Positions 1 to 10,630 of a DNA stretch of 64,000 nt are shown here, one piece after another. The translations under genes were made by a program, and so were the position numbers. The stretch's first letter is position 1, and every line of letters starts with the position of its first letter. The stretch is from Leishmania mexicana MHOM/GT/2001/U1103 (lineage: Eukaryota; Euglenozoa; Kinetoplastea; Trypanosomatida; Trypanosomatidae). Where the stretch lies: the NCBI RefSeq assembly GCF_000234665.1, contig NC_018308.1:26420-90419 (forward strand), in the 5' to 3' direction. The notes beneath the pieces are model-generated. The model searched no databases, had not been told where the DNA came from, and saw only the letters and a list, made by a program, of their open reading frames with translations.

Positions 1-316
1 GTAACATTTTTTTATGGTGACTGCCTCCTCCTCTTTTTTTCATGTCTCGTTTTTTTTTTGACGTCGGCCGGCATGTCTTTACCCGCATACCGACACCCAC
101 ATTCAGCTGCCCTGTTCATCATCGCTGCCTCGCCACCTCCACCGCTACTTGACCACGTCACAGTAGCCTGATTACAGTCGACAAGGTAGAGTTTCCTTCC
201 GCAAGCTCCTGTCCTTTTCATCGCTCAAAGAGGACAATCACAACGTCACCCGCGTGTCTCTACATCACTCCCTGGCACGTGAGAGGTAATTCTCAGAGAT
301 ACGGTGTTGGTTCGCC
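1..316. other. Gene-free left edge; 5' flank of topoisomerase IB-S
   Basis: No coding sequence is supported here. Positions 26-60 hold pyrimidine and poly-T runs, suitable as a polypyrimidine tract for spliced-leader addition upstream of the gene at 317. Nothing else stands out. Confidence 0.5.
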
Positions 317-1105
317 ATGCAGCCTGCTCAAAGTCCTCCAGTAGCCCCGCCCTCGGTACCGGCCGCGGCGCCCAAGAAGACCCCGATTGATATATCTGCG
401 CTAAAGCTCAAGATGTCGCCCAGTGTTCGAGCAACCCTGGCTGCTGCTGGTGTGCTTGCGCAGTGCCCTCGGTCGATTGAGGCAGCTGACGAGGATGCGC
501 TGCTTAAGCTGAAGCCAATGAAGACAATGGTGCCCCCCGTCAAGAAAGTTGTGGCGCCTGTTGCAACGACGGCTCCGCCGCCGAAGGTGCGCCGTGTCGA
601 GAGCAGCTCCACCTCATCGTCCGACAGCTCGTCTTCGTCCTCCAATGACGACTCCAGCAGTGACGGCAGCTCCGACTCGGACTCTTCGTCCTACTCCTCC
701 GACGATCGCTCCTCCTCGTCGGCTGAGTCGGTGGTATCAGGGGAGGCAACGCTCTTCCACATTGCACAGTCTCAAGGCCTGGTGAACAGGGAGATCCTGA
801 CACAGGAAGAGGAGGAAGTCCCCACGCTGGTGCCTCCGCGTCCTCCGGTGGTGCGATCCTTCCCCAATGACATTGGCAAGGCTCTGGTGCGTTACCGGGA
901 ACGACTCAACCGCGAGGAGAACATCATTCGCATTAAGGATGACAACAAGGCTGTGTCGCTCGGCACCAGTAAAATCAACTACATCGACCCCCGCATCATC
1001 TGCTCGTGGGCAAAGGCGCAAGACGTGCCGATCAACAAGATCTTCTCTGCAACCATTCAGAAGAAGTTCCCGTGGGCTATGAACGCCGAGAACTTCGATT
1101 TTTGA
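317..1105 (+). CDS. TOP1S: DNA topoisomerase IB, small (catalytic tyrosine) subunit
   Basis: Small subunit of the kinetoplastid two-subunit type IB topoisomerase, which relaxes supercoils in the nucleus and kinetoplast. The family is unusual in carrying the DNA-cleaving Tyr on a separate protein from the core domain. The frame is 262 residues, the length known for the Leishmania subunit. Residues about 96-140 are a Ser/Asp-rich acidic stretch. The conserved C-terminal domain (about 180-262) contains the signature SKINY, whose Tyr falls exactly at residue 222, the known catalytic position. The large subunit is not in this window and must be encoded elsewhere. The ATG at 317 is the first in the frame and fits the family length. 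Confidence 0.95.
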   Translation: MQPAQSPPVAPPSVPAAAPKKTPIDISALKLKMSPSVRATLAAAGVLAQCPRSIEAADEDALLKLKPMKTMVPPVKKVVAPVATTAPPPKVRRVESSSTSSSDSSSSSSNDDSSSDGSSDSDSSSYSSDDRSSSSAESVVSGEATLFHIAQSQGLVNREILTQEEEEVPTLVPPRPPVVRSFPNDIGKALVRYRERLNREENIIRIKDDNKAVSLGTSKINYIDPRIICSWAKAQDVPINKIFSATIQKKFPWAMNAENFDF

Positions 1106-2055
1106 GCGAGGTCGGCGCGACCAGATCTCCGTAGAACGATGATCTCGACGGCAGCGTTCCGCGTGTAACTTTAATTTACATGCAGCCGCCCTCCCCCCAC
1201 CACCACCGCTCTCGTTTCTACGCTGCGGCTTCTCATTCCCCTCCCCCCCCCCCACACACGCACACACTCACACACATGCGCCTACTGTCTCCGCGTTGTC
1301 GTGCGCCCTCCTCCCTCCGCGCTGACTGCAGAAGTGCGGCAAACAAGAGGGCGAGAGCGAGTGCGAAGCTCGGGAAGGGAACGGGGGTGTTGTCGCCATT
1401 TGTGGAGGTGCTCTATAGTGTGCTGGTGGAACGGCGTCTGAGCAGCCAGCGGTGGTGCGCCGAGCTAAGAAAGACCTCCAGCCCCTCTTGCTAGAGACGG
1501 TGGCGGAGGCTGAAGAGAAAACTGAGACAGCGCACGATGTGCCATGATGTAGGCACGAGTTTGTTTGGAAGGCGCTCAACGTGTTCCTAGGAGAGCGTCT
1601 GCTTTACCGTGTTCCCCTCGCATGACCTCCACTCGAGTCCTCCTCGTTCGCCTTTGCTCTCTCTCTGACAAGGGCGTGGATGGCGTCAGCGGCTGCGCCG
1701 CAGCCCTGTTAAGATGACGGGGAAGTCGAGCGTAGGCGAAGCTGGAAACGAGCAACATAAAAAAGAGAGCTTAGAATGGAAAGTGCGCTGCTGCCGTCCT
1801 ACATGGATTCATTCGACAGCCCACCAGCCGTCCACATCGCCTGTGTCACCTTCGCGTGCCTGCATGCCGATGTGCCCGAGTACACGGGCACAGAAAACGA
1901 CTCTGCGAAACGGTTGACGGGGCCGTGCGTTGCGCGTCCGTTTCTCTGTCGCGCGTGTCGCCTAAGATTCTCTCCTCATTCCCTCTACTTGACAACCCCA
2001 CCAACAAAGGCGAACTGAGACGCCATCAGGGCAACACGTGACAGAAATTGAGGCC
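1106..2055. other. Intergenic spacer
   Basis: No gene supported. A C-rich run merging into (CA)n at about 1246-1277 and other pyrimidine-rich stretches could serve polyadenylation of the upstream mRNA and spliced-leader addition for the downstream one. Short frames here lack protein-like composition. Confidence 0.5.
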
Positions 2056-2793
2056 ATGATGGAGCCGGCTAGAAACGCAGAGTACGGCCAGCAGGAATAC
2101 TGGGACCGGCGCTACACGGAGGAGGAGCACTATGATTGGTTCCCCTCCGTGTACCCCATGTGTGTCGCGGCGGCCTTTGAGGCCATTGAGGCTGTCTATA
2201 GTGTGCAGCGCGGTGCAGGGACATTCGATGGCACGCTGAAGGTGTTGCATCTTGGTACTGGTAACTCAATCCTCTGCGCCGACATCCGCGCCACCTACGA
2301 GGCAAAATATCCGACGGAAGACTCAAGGCCCTACCGACTCGTGCAGATAGCCACCGACTACTCTGCTGTGGCCATCGATCGTATGAAGGCCAAGTACGGT
2401 CCAGCCCATCCGCTGGAAAACGTACACTGGGTAGTTGCCGATGTCCGCGATCTCAGTCGCGTGCGTGCGCAGTTTGGTCCTTTCTTCGACGTGGTGCTGG
2501 ACAAGGGCACCATGGACGCGCTGCAGGCAGACAAAGCGAACCAGAATATGGAAGACGACATTGAACGGATGCTCTGCGAGGTGAGTAGGTGCGTCGAGGG
2601 CGGTGTTGGCACGCGCGTGTATCGTGTGTTTGTGCAGATCACGTGGGAAGTTCCTTACTTGCGCCTTTACTACACCACGAAGAATGCCGCGCACACCTTC
2701 GCCTGGGGCACCGATGTCACCTACCGCTTTCTGGGTGAGAGTGACATGTACAGGGTGTACACGTACGAGGTGTCACCGCCCTCTTCCGAGTAG
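2056..2793 (+). CDS. METTL13/EEF1AKMT4-type lysine methyltransferase
   Basis: Class I SAM-dependent methyltransferase of 245 residues. The N-terminus (YWDRRY, with YDWF close behind) is typical of the EEF1AKMT4/METTL13 group, whose characterised members methylate elongation factor eEF1A. Motif I is LGTGNS at residues 66-71 (SAM binding). The family signature DKGTMDA starts at residue 149. A C-terminal beta-rich part ends near residue 245. The open frame continues upstream to a GTG at 2038, but the first ATG is 2056, so I start there (the next ATG follows immediately). Family membership is well supported; the eEF1A substrate is inferred from relatives only. Confidence 0.85.
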   Translation: MMEPARNAEYGQQEYWDRRYTEEEHYDWFPSVYPMCVAAAFEAIEAVYSVQRGAGTFDGTLKVLHLGTGNSILCADIRATYEAKYPTEDSRPYRLVQIATDYSAVAIDRMKAKYGPAHPLENVHWVVADVRDLSRVRAQFGPFFDVVLDKGTMDALQADKANQNMEDDIERMLCEVSRCVEGGVGTRVYRVFVQITWEVPYLRLYYTTKNAAHTFAWGTDVTYRFLGESDMYRVYTYEVSPPSSE

Positions 2794-3506
2794 ACCCTCC
2801 TGGGGGAGGAAGAGAGGAAGCGACGCGCGGCGCAGCGGTGTAACGCTCATCGCCGCCAAAAGATCCCCCCCCCTCCCGCGCCTTCTTTCACTCTTGTCGG
2901 CGGTTGCCAGTGATGCGCACATCTTGCAACCCCCAAGGCGTGTTACTCTGACGGTGCCGATTCGACACACAAGCAGAGGGAGGGGGGCTGGGAGACACGC
3001 AAGCACGCACATCGACAAAGAGCGGAGGAGTGCCGAACTGAGCGAACACCGGAGCCGCTCGCAGTGTTGTCTGCTCGGTGTACAAGTCGTTGGTGGTACT
3101 CCCATAAAGGCGTGTTTGTCTACGACTACACGACGGTCGAACAGGATGCAGTGGGGGAAAGGCCTTTTGGCCCCTGTCTTTGGTTTTCTTCCTGTTGAAG
3201 AGCGTCCGCGTGCCTTGAGGAGCTCATGCCGCTAAGCAAATGTAGGAGAACTCTGCTCGCTCGGCATTTTCGGAGCGGAGGGGGTAGGGCCCGCCATAGT
3301 CCCTCCCCCCTCCCTCCCTATCCATCTTCCGCACTCCACCCTGCCGCTACAACAGCCATCGCAGTGCCGTTGTCATCGCAGCCCCAGCCATCTGCGTTTC
3401 TGTCTCTGTGTGTGTGTTCAATCTCTTTCCTCCGCCTCCCCTCCTCCAACTTGGACGCCGCCCCGCCCCCTCGCTTCCCTCCCTCCAAACACCCTTCCCA
3501 TAAGTC
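2794..3506. other. Intergenic spacer
   Basis: No gene supported. Strong pyrimidine tracts at about 3297-3345 and 3418-3500 lie just upstream of the gene at 3507 and are plausible spliced-leader acceptor signals. Confidence 0.5.
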
Positions 3507-3983
3507 ATGCGGCGTTGTTTGACCCCAGCCGGTGCGTGGGTGTCCACGTGGAGGAGGGTGACGACCGTGTCGCGTGCCGCTGGCTACAACCCTAGTCACC
3601 GTCCACCTTTGACGGAGACCGACGCGAACAAGACGACGTCGGGGGCGTCGACCACCGCACCGGTCGCGCCGACCTCTGAAGACTACCGCGCCCTGCTGCT
3701 GGATCTCTTGCTGTACCGTCGTGAGACGTTGACTCCAGTCGTTGAAGCCCTACGCCTCGAGAGAGACGAGGTGGAAAAAAGGATGGAGCAGCTCGACACG
3801 CACGTGCGCGAGCTCACCTCCATTCGCGATGAGCTTCGGCAACTAGCCGAGACGATGCTGGACGCGGAGCGCACGCGCTTACACAACTTTGTCATGGACC
3901 CCACCAACCCTCCTGCCGCGGAGAGCACCACGGCGGCACAAGCCGCAGCAGAGAGTGGAGAGGTTGAAGAAATTGTGCTGTAG
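3507..3983 (+). CDS. Small conserved-looking coiled-coil protein, possibly mitochondrial
   Basis: A 158-residue protein that I do not recognise. The N-terminus is Arg/Thr/Ser-rich with almost no acidic residues over the first 30 positions (MRRCLTPAGAW..., then WRRVTT), which resembles a mitochondrial presequence. Residues about 58-130 are strongly helical with heptad-like Leu/Val spacing and many Glu/Arg, so probably a coiled coil. The C-terminus is Ala/Glu-rich. It is coding rather than spacer because composition changes sharply at the ATG and the stop. Function cannot be inferred; a small mitochondrial complex subunit is one possibility. Confidence 0.6.
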   Translation: MRRCLTPAGAWVSTWRRVTTVSRAAGYNPSHRPPLTETDANKTTSGASTTAPVAPTSEDYRALLLDLLLYRRETLTPVVEALRLERDEVEKRMEQLDTHVRELTSIRDELRQLAETMLDAERTRLHNFVMDPTNPPAAESTTAAQAAAESGEVEEIVL

Positions 3984-5059
3984 CTGCAGCAGAACGGCGG
4001 AGCGCCGGTCGAAGAAAAAAGCAAAAGTACGAGGCAAACAGCGCGGACACACAAAGCGAGCATGTTTGCGTGCCAGTGGCAAACAAGGGGCGGTCTGGCA
4101 AGGTGTTCGTGCCGCTCCTCCTCCTCCTCAACGGGTCGTCTGCTCGCATTGTTCTGAAGAAACAAACTTTGTGTGTTGGTGAGAGGAAGAGGGAAAAGGG
4201 CAAACACAGCTGCGAGCCGCAGCATGCAGTGAAACGCTGCAAAGCTCACCTCACTCTCTCTCCTCCCGTTCGTGTCAAGCTCCCAATGAGTACTTTCGCC
4301 TCTTCTTCTCCCATCCCACTATCTCCGTCTCACGTCTTAGTCAACCCTGCAACTTCTCAGCGACACTCCCATAGGCCCCCCCACCACCACCACCACTCAT
4401 ATCCCCTTCGTCATTCACAAAAGGAGCAGTGCGTGCCGTGCGGGGGCAGTGCCGCACACATCCTTTACCATCCCACTCACTCCCCTGTCGTCATAGCACA
4501 CCAGCGACAACCTCATCGTTTCACTTTTGAGACAGACGACGCCCCCGCAAGAGACGGTCTCGGCTCGAATACCGCGTGTCTGTCTCCCTTTACTTTATTG
4601 CCGTCCCCCTCCTCCACTGCACAGAGGAAGGATGGGGCCAGAGGTGCCGACTTGGATAATCTGAGCGTACGTAACATTTGGCATTGTGTTCTGCACGGGT
4701 CTCGCTGTACTGTGCTTTTTAATTCACGCCCTTGTCGTCAGGCGGCACCCATCACCACTGAAGGCAGCCAGGCGCTGCAGTCGGTCCACAGCTCCACGAG
4801 TGAGACGGACGCGTCTCTCTGCTACATCGCTGCCTAAGCTCATATTAATCGTTAATATCCTTTTCTCTGCTGTATTTGTGGAGGGAGCACATCCGGTTTG
4901 GCGTGTTGCGGTGGCTGTGGTGCGCACCAACGCGAGCTGAGGCGCTTAAGTAGAGCTGGCATGGAAAGCCGGCACCGGCGCACGTGCGCACACAATACTC
5001 ACATGCGCTGTTACTTACTCTGAAACTGAGACTACCTCTCTCGACTGCTCTCGGCACCG
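3984..5059. other. Intergenic spacer
   Basis: About 1.1 kb without a convincing gene. An open frame crosses much of it but reads as low-complexity Ser/Pro/His. Pyrimidine-rich segments at about 4240-4420 and a CCA microrepeat near 4379-4397 are the visible features. Confidence 0.5.
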
Positions 5060-8000
5060 ATGCCGAGCCCTACTCATGTTGTTGCGTACTCGATGCAGCG
5101 ACGCGTGGCACCGCCGTACCGCTCCCTGCGAGGTCGTTCCATTGGCGCAATGGTGATGGACAGCTTTCCGGTGCAGCTCCGCATGTACGTTGCCAGCTCG
5201 TCCCCCACGGCTTCCGCCGGAGGCTCGTCTTCGCATTTTGCCTCGGCCAGGCTCTTCACTGACGCCGCTGCATCGCTGTCACCCATGGCGGATGGTGCAT
5301 CGTCCGCACCGCCGTCTCCATTTGAGGTGCATCAAGTAATCGCACGCGCGGCGCAGCGGGGCCAGTGGGAACACGCCATTTGTCTTCTTGTAGGCTCCCT
5401 GCACAGTCACTGTGTTCCTCTCGCAGAAACGTACCAGCTGACTCTCCTGGCGGCACTTCGCGGCGGAGGATGGCAGGCCAGCGTGCAACTCACGAAGCGA
5501 GTGGCGACCAGCAGTCTCTCGACAACAGCCCTCTACCACGCGGCAGCGGACCTGCTGCTCGCCAAACCGACATTTGACTTGGAGACGTTGGGCAAGTCCC
5601 TTGATCGGGTAGTGCTGGAGGAACTTGTACCACTCATGCTGGCCGACGCCACGCAGCACGTGGTGTGGCGTCCGCGACACCGTGAGGCGGCACTGCGAGC
5701 CCTTGGGAAGGCAGAGGAACACCAGAAGATGTCGGCCTTGTTTCGTCGATGGACAGCCGCTACGGCTCTTTGCGGTGGTGTTTCACAACTCCGGTGCAGC
5801 GAGGAGGAGGCCACTCTGTTCATGGCGGCGTTCGGCGTCACCGGAGACTGGCGCTCTGCGGAAACACTGCGGGCAAGCCTCTCCCAGGTGTCCGCCCCAC
5901 TTCTCGTCAGCTATGTGCGCGCATTCACCGTGGCGGTGCAGCACGCTAAAACGTCAAGCCGAGCAGAGCCACAGCAGATTGTTCCGTGGGAGATGGCTTT
6001 AGACATTGCTGCCGCGGGCAGGCAGGAAGCGCCAGTGCTGGAGGCCGTGACGGAGCTGTTGAGTGCGGCACGTCACGCCGCAGTCCCCGCTGACGGGGCT
6101 CGGTGGTGGTGGGCGGCCAGCACTTCCACACACGCGAAATTGGCAGAGCTGCGCAGGCGTGTGGCAATCTCCGCGCGTGAGGCGGCGCAGTTGCTGGTGG
6201 AGTGCCATGTGACGACCGCGCAGGTTAGGAGCTTGCTAGATGCCGTGCGCGTGTCCGGGGTGCTGAGTTCAGCAGCGGCAGAGGCTTCTCCGTACTATGA
6301 GGGATGGGTGAATGTGGTGCTGGTTCTGAGCCAGTACTGCCCACACGCGTTGGTATCCGTTGACGGGTGCGCCGACGGGCTCGTGCCACTGCTGCCGCAT
6401 ACCCTCGGTTTGTGGCGACAGGTGGCGCAGAGTGCCGCCGGCGGAGATGTCGCGAAGCCTGCCAGTGTCGCGTGGTACGTTGTCTACACGTCATCCGTGT
6501 TGCATTATCTGCGTCACGCTTCCCTGCAGCCGGCGCAGCTGGCGAAGGCTGAGAGCACACTGAGTGCCGCGCTGGCGCGACAGTTGCGCTGCGCCAGCCA
6601 TCATCCCATACACGGGGCTCTTCTCACCGGCTTTGCAGGCAAGCCCGGTGCGCTGTTTATTTTTCTCCGCACTGTCAGCGCGCACATCAGCGTGCCGTCG
6701 GCAGAGCACTGCGTCACGCTGGTGATGCGCGGCGAGGCCGCGAGCATTGATGAGATGGTGGACGAGCGGTTGCTCAGCTTTCTGGAGCCTCTCGACGCGC
6801 TGGGAACACCTGAGGAGCTATGCGAAGCTGTGTGCGCTGCCGGCGAGGCTGCTCTGCTCTCCTCCCCGCCCTCCTACTCCTCTACCCAGTTTGTGTGCCT
6901 CGCTGTGTGGTACACCTGTCACCAGCTGCGACGTGGTGTTTCCCTGGTTGCGCTGCGGCCTGCGCTCCGCCGCACTGTTTCGCTTGTTGAGCGACTTCCA
7001 GGTTCCGCGGAGGCGTTGACGCTGCTGAGCGCCCAACTGCAGTGGTGTTGGGGTGCTTCATTGGAGGCGCTGCGGGAGCAGGCCGTCCCCGTCTTGTTGA
7101 GGCGTGAGGAGTGGGATGTGCTTGCTCGGCTGCTCGAGCGCTTCCCTCAGCCACTGTCAACGCGGGAGCAGCACATTCTGCAGCGCTGCAAGAACGGCGC
7201 CAAAGTGACGGCGCTGCAGAATCTCGTTACGGCTCATCGCGCGACAGCCGCATGGGAGTACTGGCAGGGCGAGCTGCGCGGTGCCGCTCGAGAAGCGCCT
7301 CTGCCCACGTCCCTGCGCGACAGCCTCGTCTCTCTCCTGTTGGCCCACGGACTCGTGACGGAGGCGCACGCGGTGCTGGCTGTCAGTCGTGCATCGGAGG
7401 TCCGTGTGTCGCACACAACGTGGTCTCGCACCGGGCTGCGCGTCTACGACTATGCGAGACGGTGGCGTCGTTGCGAGCAGGGGATGCAGCTGGCGGAGTT
7501 GTGGGACGTGGCCGCACTAGGGGGGGAAGAGGAGGCAGATGGTGACGGCAGTGAGGTCCGCAGACGCGAGATAACGGTGATCCTTGCTCTCTACGCTGGT
7601 TTGGCCCTGGAACACACCCACCGAGCAGCGGACGCAAGTCAAGTGATTGCGGCCGCAGTCGACTATGTTCTCCGATACGACGAGGCGCATCACCACCGTG
7701 GCACACAGCCCCCACTCGATTTCGCAACACTGCACAGGACGGATGCTCAACTCGCGGCGCGCCTTCCCGATTACGTCCAATGCGCCGCACCGCGCCTCAT
7801 CTGTGCCGCACTCAACTGCAGCGGCGAGTCATCACGGCAGCCGGCAACGAGAGCCGCTTGCTCGGGCGTTGACAGCGGTGGCGTTTCAGAGGCGCTGCGC
7901 ATCGTAGCGTATCTCCTCCCCCTCACCTCAACGAGTGGAGCAGCGGTGATGGCGTGGTCAGAGACGGTGCTGCGGCTTCACACTGTGGCCAGCGCCTGTG

Positions 8001-10630
8001 CCGTAGAGGCCATGCCGGCAGTGGCGACATTGGGGCAAAGGCTGCTGTACCAGGCGGCGGCGCAAAACGTCACGGTGGCGCCGTCATTTCTACGCCTCGT
8101 GCTCGCTACAGGGCCGCTCTCCACAAGGCTCCTTGCAGCGGTGCGGCAGTGTCTCCTCCTGAGACTTGGCAATGCACCGACTGGGCCGTCTAGCACAGAT
8201 GTTGCGGCCACTGCCGTGCAGGTGGCGGTTTCGCTCGCCGACTCTGGCAACCACTCTGCAGCACTGGAGTGGGTGGAGGAGTTTGAGCTATGGCAAAGGG
8301 GAGAGGCAGCGGGAAAGGAGGGTACAGCGCCAGACCAGCAGACGGTGGTGGACATGGCAACTCAGCTGTCGTGGCTGCAGGCCGCCCAAGGAGCCGCACA
8401 GCGGCGCGTCGATCAGCGCGCTGCCCTTTGTCAGCATCGCCGCAAGGCGCAGGCTGCCGCCAGCCAGGGCAGCGTGGCGTCGGAGCTCTACGCATGGGAT
8501 GCTCTCGATCGCCTCATCGACTGTGATGCGTGGGAGGAGGCGCTGGACGCCTTCCTGCAGGTGGTGGCCGCCCCAACTGACGTGAAAAGCCTCTTCTCTA
8601 AAGAGTCGATGGAGCTGATGGAGCTGCGCGACGCGTACCTCTCCGCGGATGTGCTAAACTCCGTCATGCTATGCGTCGCCCGTTGTGCACCGTGGCGAAC
8701 CACAGTGCAGGCGTGGATGCTGCTGGCCAGTCAAGTCCCCCTTCTTCCTTGGAATGCTTGCGCTGCTGCTCTGACCCCAAGCATACACGAGTTGCTGAGA
8801 GTGATGGCGCGTCAATGTGCGCTGCCTCACGAGGTTGGCACCGTTGTGATGTGGATGGCGGCGCAGCTGGACTTGCCAAGGTCTGCAACGTCTCCCCTTT
8901 GTGCTCTTTTCGCTGACTGTATCGGCGCCTCATCGTCTACCGGTGCCGGGTACGCGTGGACAGCGGCAGAGGCACAACTTTGCGCCGAGATCATTGCGCA
9001 GCTGCGACGATTGTGTGGTGAGAAGCGCGTGGAGGAAGCCGGACGCGCTATCGCGGAGGCTCAGGCAGTCCTTTTCCCGCCTTCCCTCTACACGCCAGCG
9101 CCCCACAGCGAGGAGGGCACAGTGCCGTCGGCAGCGTCGTGGCTGCCACCTGGTCGCCCCCCGCTGTCGGTGAAGGAGCTCGACACGCTGGCTGTTGTGG
9201 CCCCGCTACTGCTCCTCGCTTCAACGCCGCAGCTGGAGTCTCTCGCACAGCAACATCTGGGCGGCACGTTTCAGGGGCATGAGCTTAAAGCCCTCCTTTA
9301 CCTCTACCGAGAAGAACTCCTGCAGCGCGTCGCCGCCGTGCGTGAGCCTGACGCGGCGCTCGTGCAATACCTCGCGCAAAATGCAACCCTGCGCGTGCTT
9401 CTCTCTCAGTGCGTGGAAGTGAAGCCAGCAATGCATCCCACGCCGCGCGCGCGCGACAGGGCTGCGGCGGAGTGGATGGCCCAGCACGTCTTTGACGGCT
9501 TCTTGCCGTTGAGCACGGCAGAGGAGCTCTGGAGGGCGTGTGAAGAACCTGCGAAGAAGCTGGCAGAGTGTCGGTGGTCCGCCGTGGCAGAGGCAGAGCT
9601 GTGCGAGGAATTGTTGCGGCGCCACGGCAGGCCGCCGGAGAAGCTGAGCACCGCACCGCACTTGACACGGCAGGCAATCTCCCACTACTGGAGCTGCTTC
9701 CATCGCGTTCTCCTGCCTGAGATGCATTTTGGCCCGCTGGAGCTGTGCTGCCTCGCCTCCTACGCTCCGGCCCTTGCCGAGGCGCGGGCGGCGTGCCCGG
9801 ACATGACGCAGCCGGCCTACGCCAATGCCGTTGCCGAGCTCGCCAATCACGCATACAAGTCACACTTTTGCCCCAGCCGTGTACCGGTCGAGGACACCCT
9901 CAGCTACCTACGTCGCCCTCACTGCGCAGCCGCAGTCGCAGCAGTCATGACAAGCGCCTTCAAGAAGCTCAAAGTGCTGCACACGCAGCTCTCCGACGTC
10001 CGCAGCGCGGCGGCGCGCGGCTACCGGCTACCGTTTCCCTGGAAGACAGTGCCTGTCGCTGCTGTGAAGCTTCCACCGGAGCTGGATCGGCAGTGCCTCG
10101 CCGATGCCGCCCGGCGCATTGCCCATGACGCGGCTCCTGTAACAAAAGCAGCTCCCGTACGCGCGTCCCACACACGCATCGCATCACCGCTGCTGCGCCG
10201 ATGGACGCAGTGGGCGACGGGGATGGCGTGTGCCAGCTCGCCCAAGTCATTACCGCAGGCGGCCTCACTACTACTTGTGGAGTGGACGAAGGAAGCGCTT
10301 CATTCGGGCTGCGACCTCCCTCGCGCAGATCAAGGTCTCAGCGCCGCCCTTACAGCTGCTGGCGATAATGGCACTAAGGTGTGCGCGTTGTGGCGGGAAA
10401 TGGCGCGAGCAGGAAAGCGTGAACTGCAGCTACAGCGGTGCCGTGACCTTAGTGTGGCGTGGCAGCTTCTCGCAGGTGCGAAGGTGTGGCGCTTCATGGA
10501 CCCCGGGCACGTGATGGTGCTGCGCCGGCTTGTGTGTCCCTCCAACTCCAAAGTTACGGCGTTGCCTTCCAAGCGCGACGCGGCCAGGCACCACCGCAAG
10601 ACGTCGCAGCGAAGGGAAGAAAGGGGATGA
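5060..10630 (+). CDS. Very large (1856 aa) uncharacterised alpha-helical protein
   Basis: One uninterrupted frame of 1856 residues. I recognise no catalytic domain. The N-terminus (about residues 1-75) is Arg/Ser/Ala-rich with few acidic residues and could target mitochondria. From about residue 90 to 1750 the chain is Ala/Leu-rich and predicted almost wholly helical, with many helix-turn-helix pairs of about 35 residues (for instance around residues 90-150), suggesting a helical-repeat (PPR/TPR-like) solenoid, though no unit is canonical. The last 30 residues are very basic. Large helical-repeat proteins are common in trypanosomatid mitochondrial RNA processing and ribosome assembly; that role is an inference only. 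An ATG at 5093 is an alternative start. Confidence 0.8.
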   Translation: MPSPTHVVAYSMQRRVAPPYRSLRGRSIGAMVMDSFPVQLRMYVASSSPTASAGGSSSHFASARLFTDAAASLSPMADGASSAPPSPFEVHQVIARAAQRGQWEHAICLLVGSLHSHCVPLAETYQLTLLAALRGGGWQASVQLTKRVATSSLSTTALYHAAADLLLAKPTFDLETLGKSLDRVVLEELVPLMLADATQHVVWRPRHREAALRALGKAEEHQKMSALFRRWTAATALCGGVSQLRCSEEEATLFMAAFGVTGDWRSAETLRASLSQVSAPLLVSYVRAFTVAVQHAKTSSRAEPQQIVPWEMALDIAAAGRQEAPVLEAVTELLSAARHAAVPADGARWWWAASTSTHAKLAELRRRVAISAREAAQLLVECHVTTAQVRSLLDAVRVSGVLSSAAAEASPYYEGWVNVVLVLSQYCPHALVSVDGCADGLVPLLPHTLGLWRQVAQSAAGGDVAKPASVAWYVVYTSSVLHYLRHASLQPAQLAKAESTLSAALARQLRCASHHPIHGALLTGFAGKPGALFIFLRTVSAHISVPSAEHCVTLVMRGEAASIDEMVDERLLSFLEPLDALGTPEELCEAVCAAGEAALLSSPPSYSSTQFVCLAVWYTCHQLRRGVSLVALRPALRRTVSLVERLPGSAEALTLLSAQLQWCWGASLEALREQAVPVLLRREEWDVLARLLERFPQPLSTREQHILQRCKNGAKVTALQNLVTAHRATAAWEYWQGELRGAAREAPLPTSLRDSLVSLLLAHGLVTEAHAVLAVSRASEVRVSHTTWSRTGLRVYDYARRWRRCEQGMQLAELWDVAALGGEEEADGDGSEVRRREITVILALYAGLALEHTHRAADASQVIAAAVDYVLRYDEAHHHRGTQPPLDFATLHRTDAQLAARLPDYVQCAAPRLICAALNCSGESSRQPATRAACSGVDSGGVSEALRIVAYLLPLTSTSGAAVMAWSETVLRLHTVASACAVEAMPAVATLGQRLLYQAAAQNVTVAPSFLRLVLATGPLSTRLLAAVRQCLLLRLGNAPTGPSSTDVAATAVQVAVSLADSGNHSAALEWVEEFELWQRGEAAGKEGTAPDQQTVVDMATQLSWLQAAQGAAQRRVDQRAALCQHRRKAQAAASQGSVASELYAWDALDRLIDCDAWEEALDAFLQVVAAPTDVKSLFSKESMELMELRDAYLSADVLNSVMLCVARCAPWRTTVQAWMLLASQVPLLPWNACAAALTPSIHELLRVMARQCALPHEVGTVVMWMAAQLDLPRSATSPLCALFADCIGASSSTGAGYAWTAAEAQLCAEIIAQLRRLCGEKRVEEAGRAIAEAQAVLFPPSLYTPAPHSEEGTVPSAASWLPPGRPPLSVKELDTLAVVAPLLLLASTPQLESLAQQHLGGTFQGHELKALLYLYREELLQRVAAVREPDAALVQYLAQNATLRVLLSQCVEVKPAMHPTPRARDRAAAEWMAQHVFDGFLPLSTAEELWRACEEPAKKLAECRWSAVAEAELCEELLRRHGRPPEKLSTAPHLTRQAISHYWSCFHRVLLPEMHFGPLELCCLASYAPALAEARAACPDMTQPAYANAVAELANHAYKSHFCPSRVPVEDTLSYLRRPHCAAAVAAVMTSAFKKLKVLHTQLSDVRSAAARGYRLPFPWKTVPVAAVKLPPELDRQCLADAARRIAHDAAPVTKAAPVRASHTRIASPLLRRWTQWATGMACASSPKSLPQAASLLLVEWTKEALHSGCDLPRADQGLSAALTAAGDNGTKVCALWREMARAGKRELQLQRCRDLSVAWQLLAGAKVWRFMDPGHVMVLRRLVCPSNSKVTALPSKRDAARHHRKTSQRREERG

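Noticed and set aside
4070..4837. Open frame of about 255 codons in spacer
   Set aside because: Low-complexity Ser/Pro/His composition following pyrimidine and CCA repeats; no conserved-looking segment.
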